A stretch of 20,317 bases of DNA from JBEVEP01 sp040512755 (GTDB lineage: Bacteria > Pseudomonadota > Alphaproteobacteria > Rhizobiales > Rhizobiaceae), in NCBI GenBank assembly GCA_040512755.1, contig JBEVEP010000180.1, positions 1 to 20,317 on the forward strand, in the 5' to 3' direction. Below, in pieces: positions 20,224 through 20,317 of this stretch (position 1 is the first letter of the stretch; every line of letters begins with the position of its first letter). The notes beneath the pieces were generated by a model. The model made no database searches. It worked only from the letters and a program-made list of their open reading frames with translations, and was not told the DNA's origin. The translations under genes were made by a program, and so were the position numbers.

Positions 20224-20289
20224 CGCCCCGTTTCCGGTCTGGCCATTGTCAAAGAACCTCCCTCTCGGGAGCAGTCGGGAAGCGGGGCG
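20224..20289. other. Long-range stem at the right edge
   Basis: CGCCCCGTTTCC (20224-20235) is complementary to GGAAGCGGGGCG (20278-20289) over 12 positions, one a wobble on the plus strand. The 42 nt enclosed contain a further hairpin, CTCCC (20258-20262) with GGGAG (20267-20271). No T-run follows on either strand. The strand used and its gene are unknown, because the window ends 28 nt later. Confidence 0.4.
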
Positions 20290-20317
20290 CTGGGTCGGCA
20301 CCTCGTAAAGTAAATGT

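Noticed and set aside
20073..20317. Fluoride riboswitch upstream of crcB
   Set aside because: The minus strand was read for the conserved crcB-motif core (a GATGG-GTTC-type start followed by AA-CGC and a CTAATGA-CCTAC-type end). Nothing in order was found.

Overview
The window is a chromosomal segment of an alphaproteobacterium, most likely in Hyphomicrobiales near Mesorhizobium, Phyllobacterium or Brucella. The reasons are the high G+C content, the protein sequences of L4, S3, S5 and RpoA, a short zinc-free adenylate kinase, an F1-assembly chaperone of the ATP12 family, and a RIME1/Bru-RS-like palindromic repeat. The genus call is an inference from remembered family sequences and was not tested by a search.

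Positions 1-15279 hold one long plus-strand block: the end of tuf, then the S10, spc and alpha ribosomal protein clusters in the order rpsJ-rplC-rplD-rplW-rplB-rpsS-rplV-rpsC-rplP-rpmC-rpsQ, rplN-rplX-rplE-rpsN-rpsH-rplF-rplR-rpsE-rpmD-rplO-secY-adk, and rpsM-rpsK-rpoA-rplQ. It encodes 24 ribosomal proteins, EF-Tu (partial), the SecY channel, adenylate kinase and the RNA polymerase alpha subunit. No rpmJ or infA lies between adk and rpsM, and no rpsD lies between rpsK and rpoA, so these genes must be elsewhere in the genome. Several junctions are translationally coupled (rplC/rplD, rplD/rplW, rplV/rpsC, rplX/rplE, secY/adk). All nine intra-block gaps longer than 60 nt contain a G+C-rich hairpin. 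The two longest, before secY and before rpsM, also carry candidate promoters, so the distal genes may have their own transcription.

Positions 15280-15774 have no gene. They contain three tandem hairpins ending in a strong intrinsic terminator for rplQ, a RIME1-like element bracketed by 15-bp direct repeats that start inside the terminator T-tract, a stretch with nothing recognisable, and a pair of opposed terminators.

Positions 15775-20072 carry four minus-strand genes. Transcribed right to left they are crcB (fluoride channel), an RluC-type 23S rRNA pseudouridine synthase, an ATP12-family F1-ATPase assembly chaperone, and an MFS symporter of the metabolite:H+ type with an unusual soluble insertion of about 185 residues. 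rluC and the ATP12 gene are 3 nt apart and probably cotranscribed. The MFS gene has its own 214-nt leader. The last 245 nt (20073-20317) show no gene but can form a 12-bp long-range stem.

No wholly new system is evident. The most interesting items are non-coding: the repeat insertion at the terminator, the hairpins between ribosomal protein genes, and the structured secY, rpsM and rpsK leaders. The insertion domain of the MFS protein is the main protein-level oddity.
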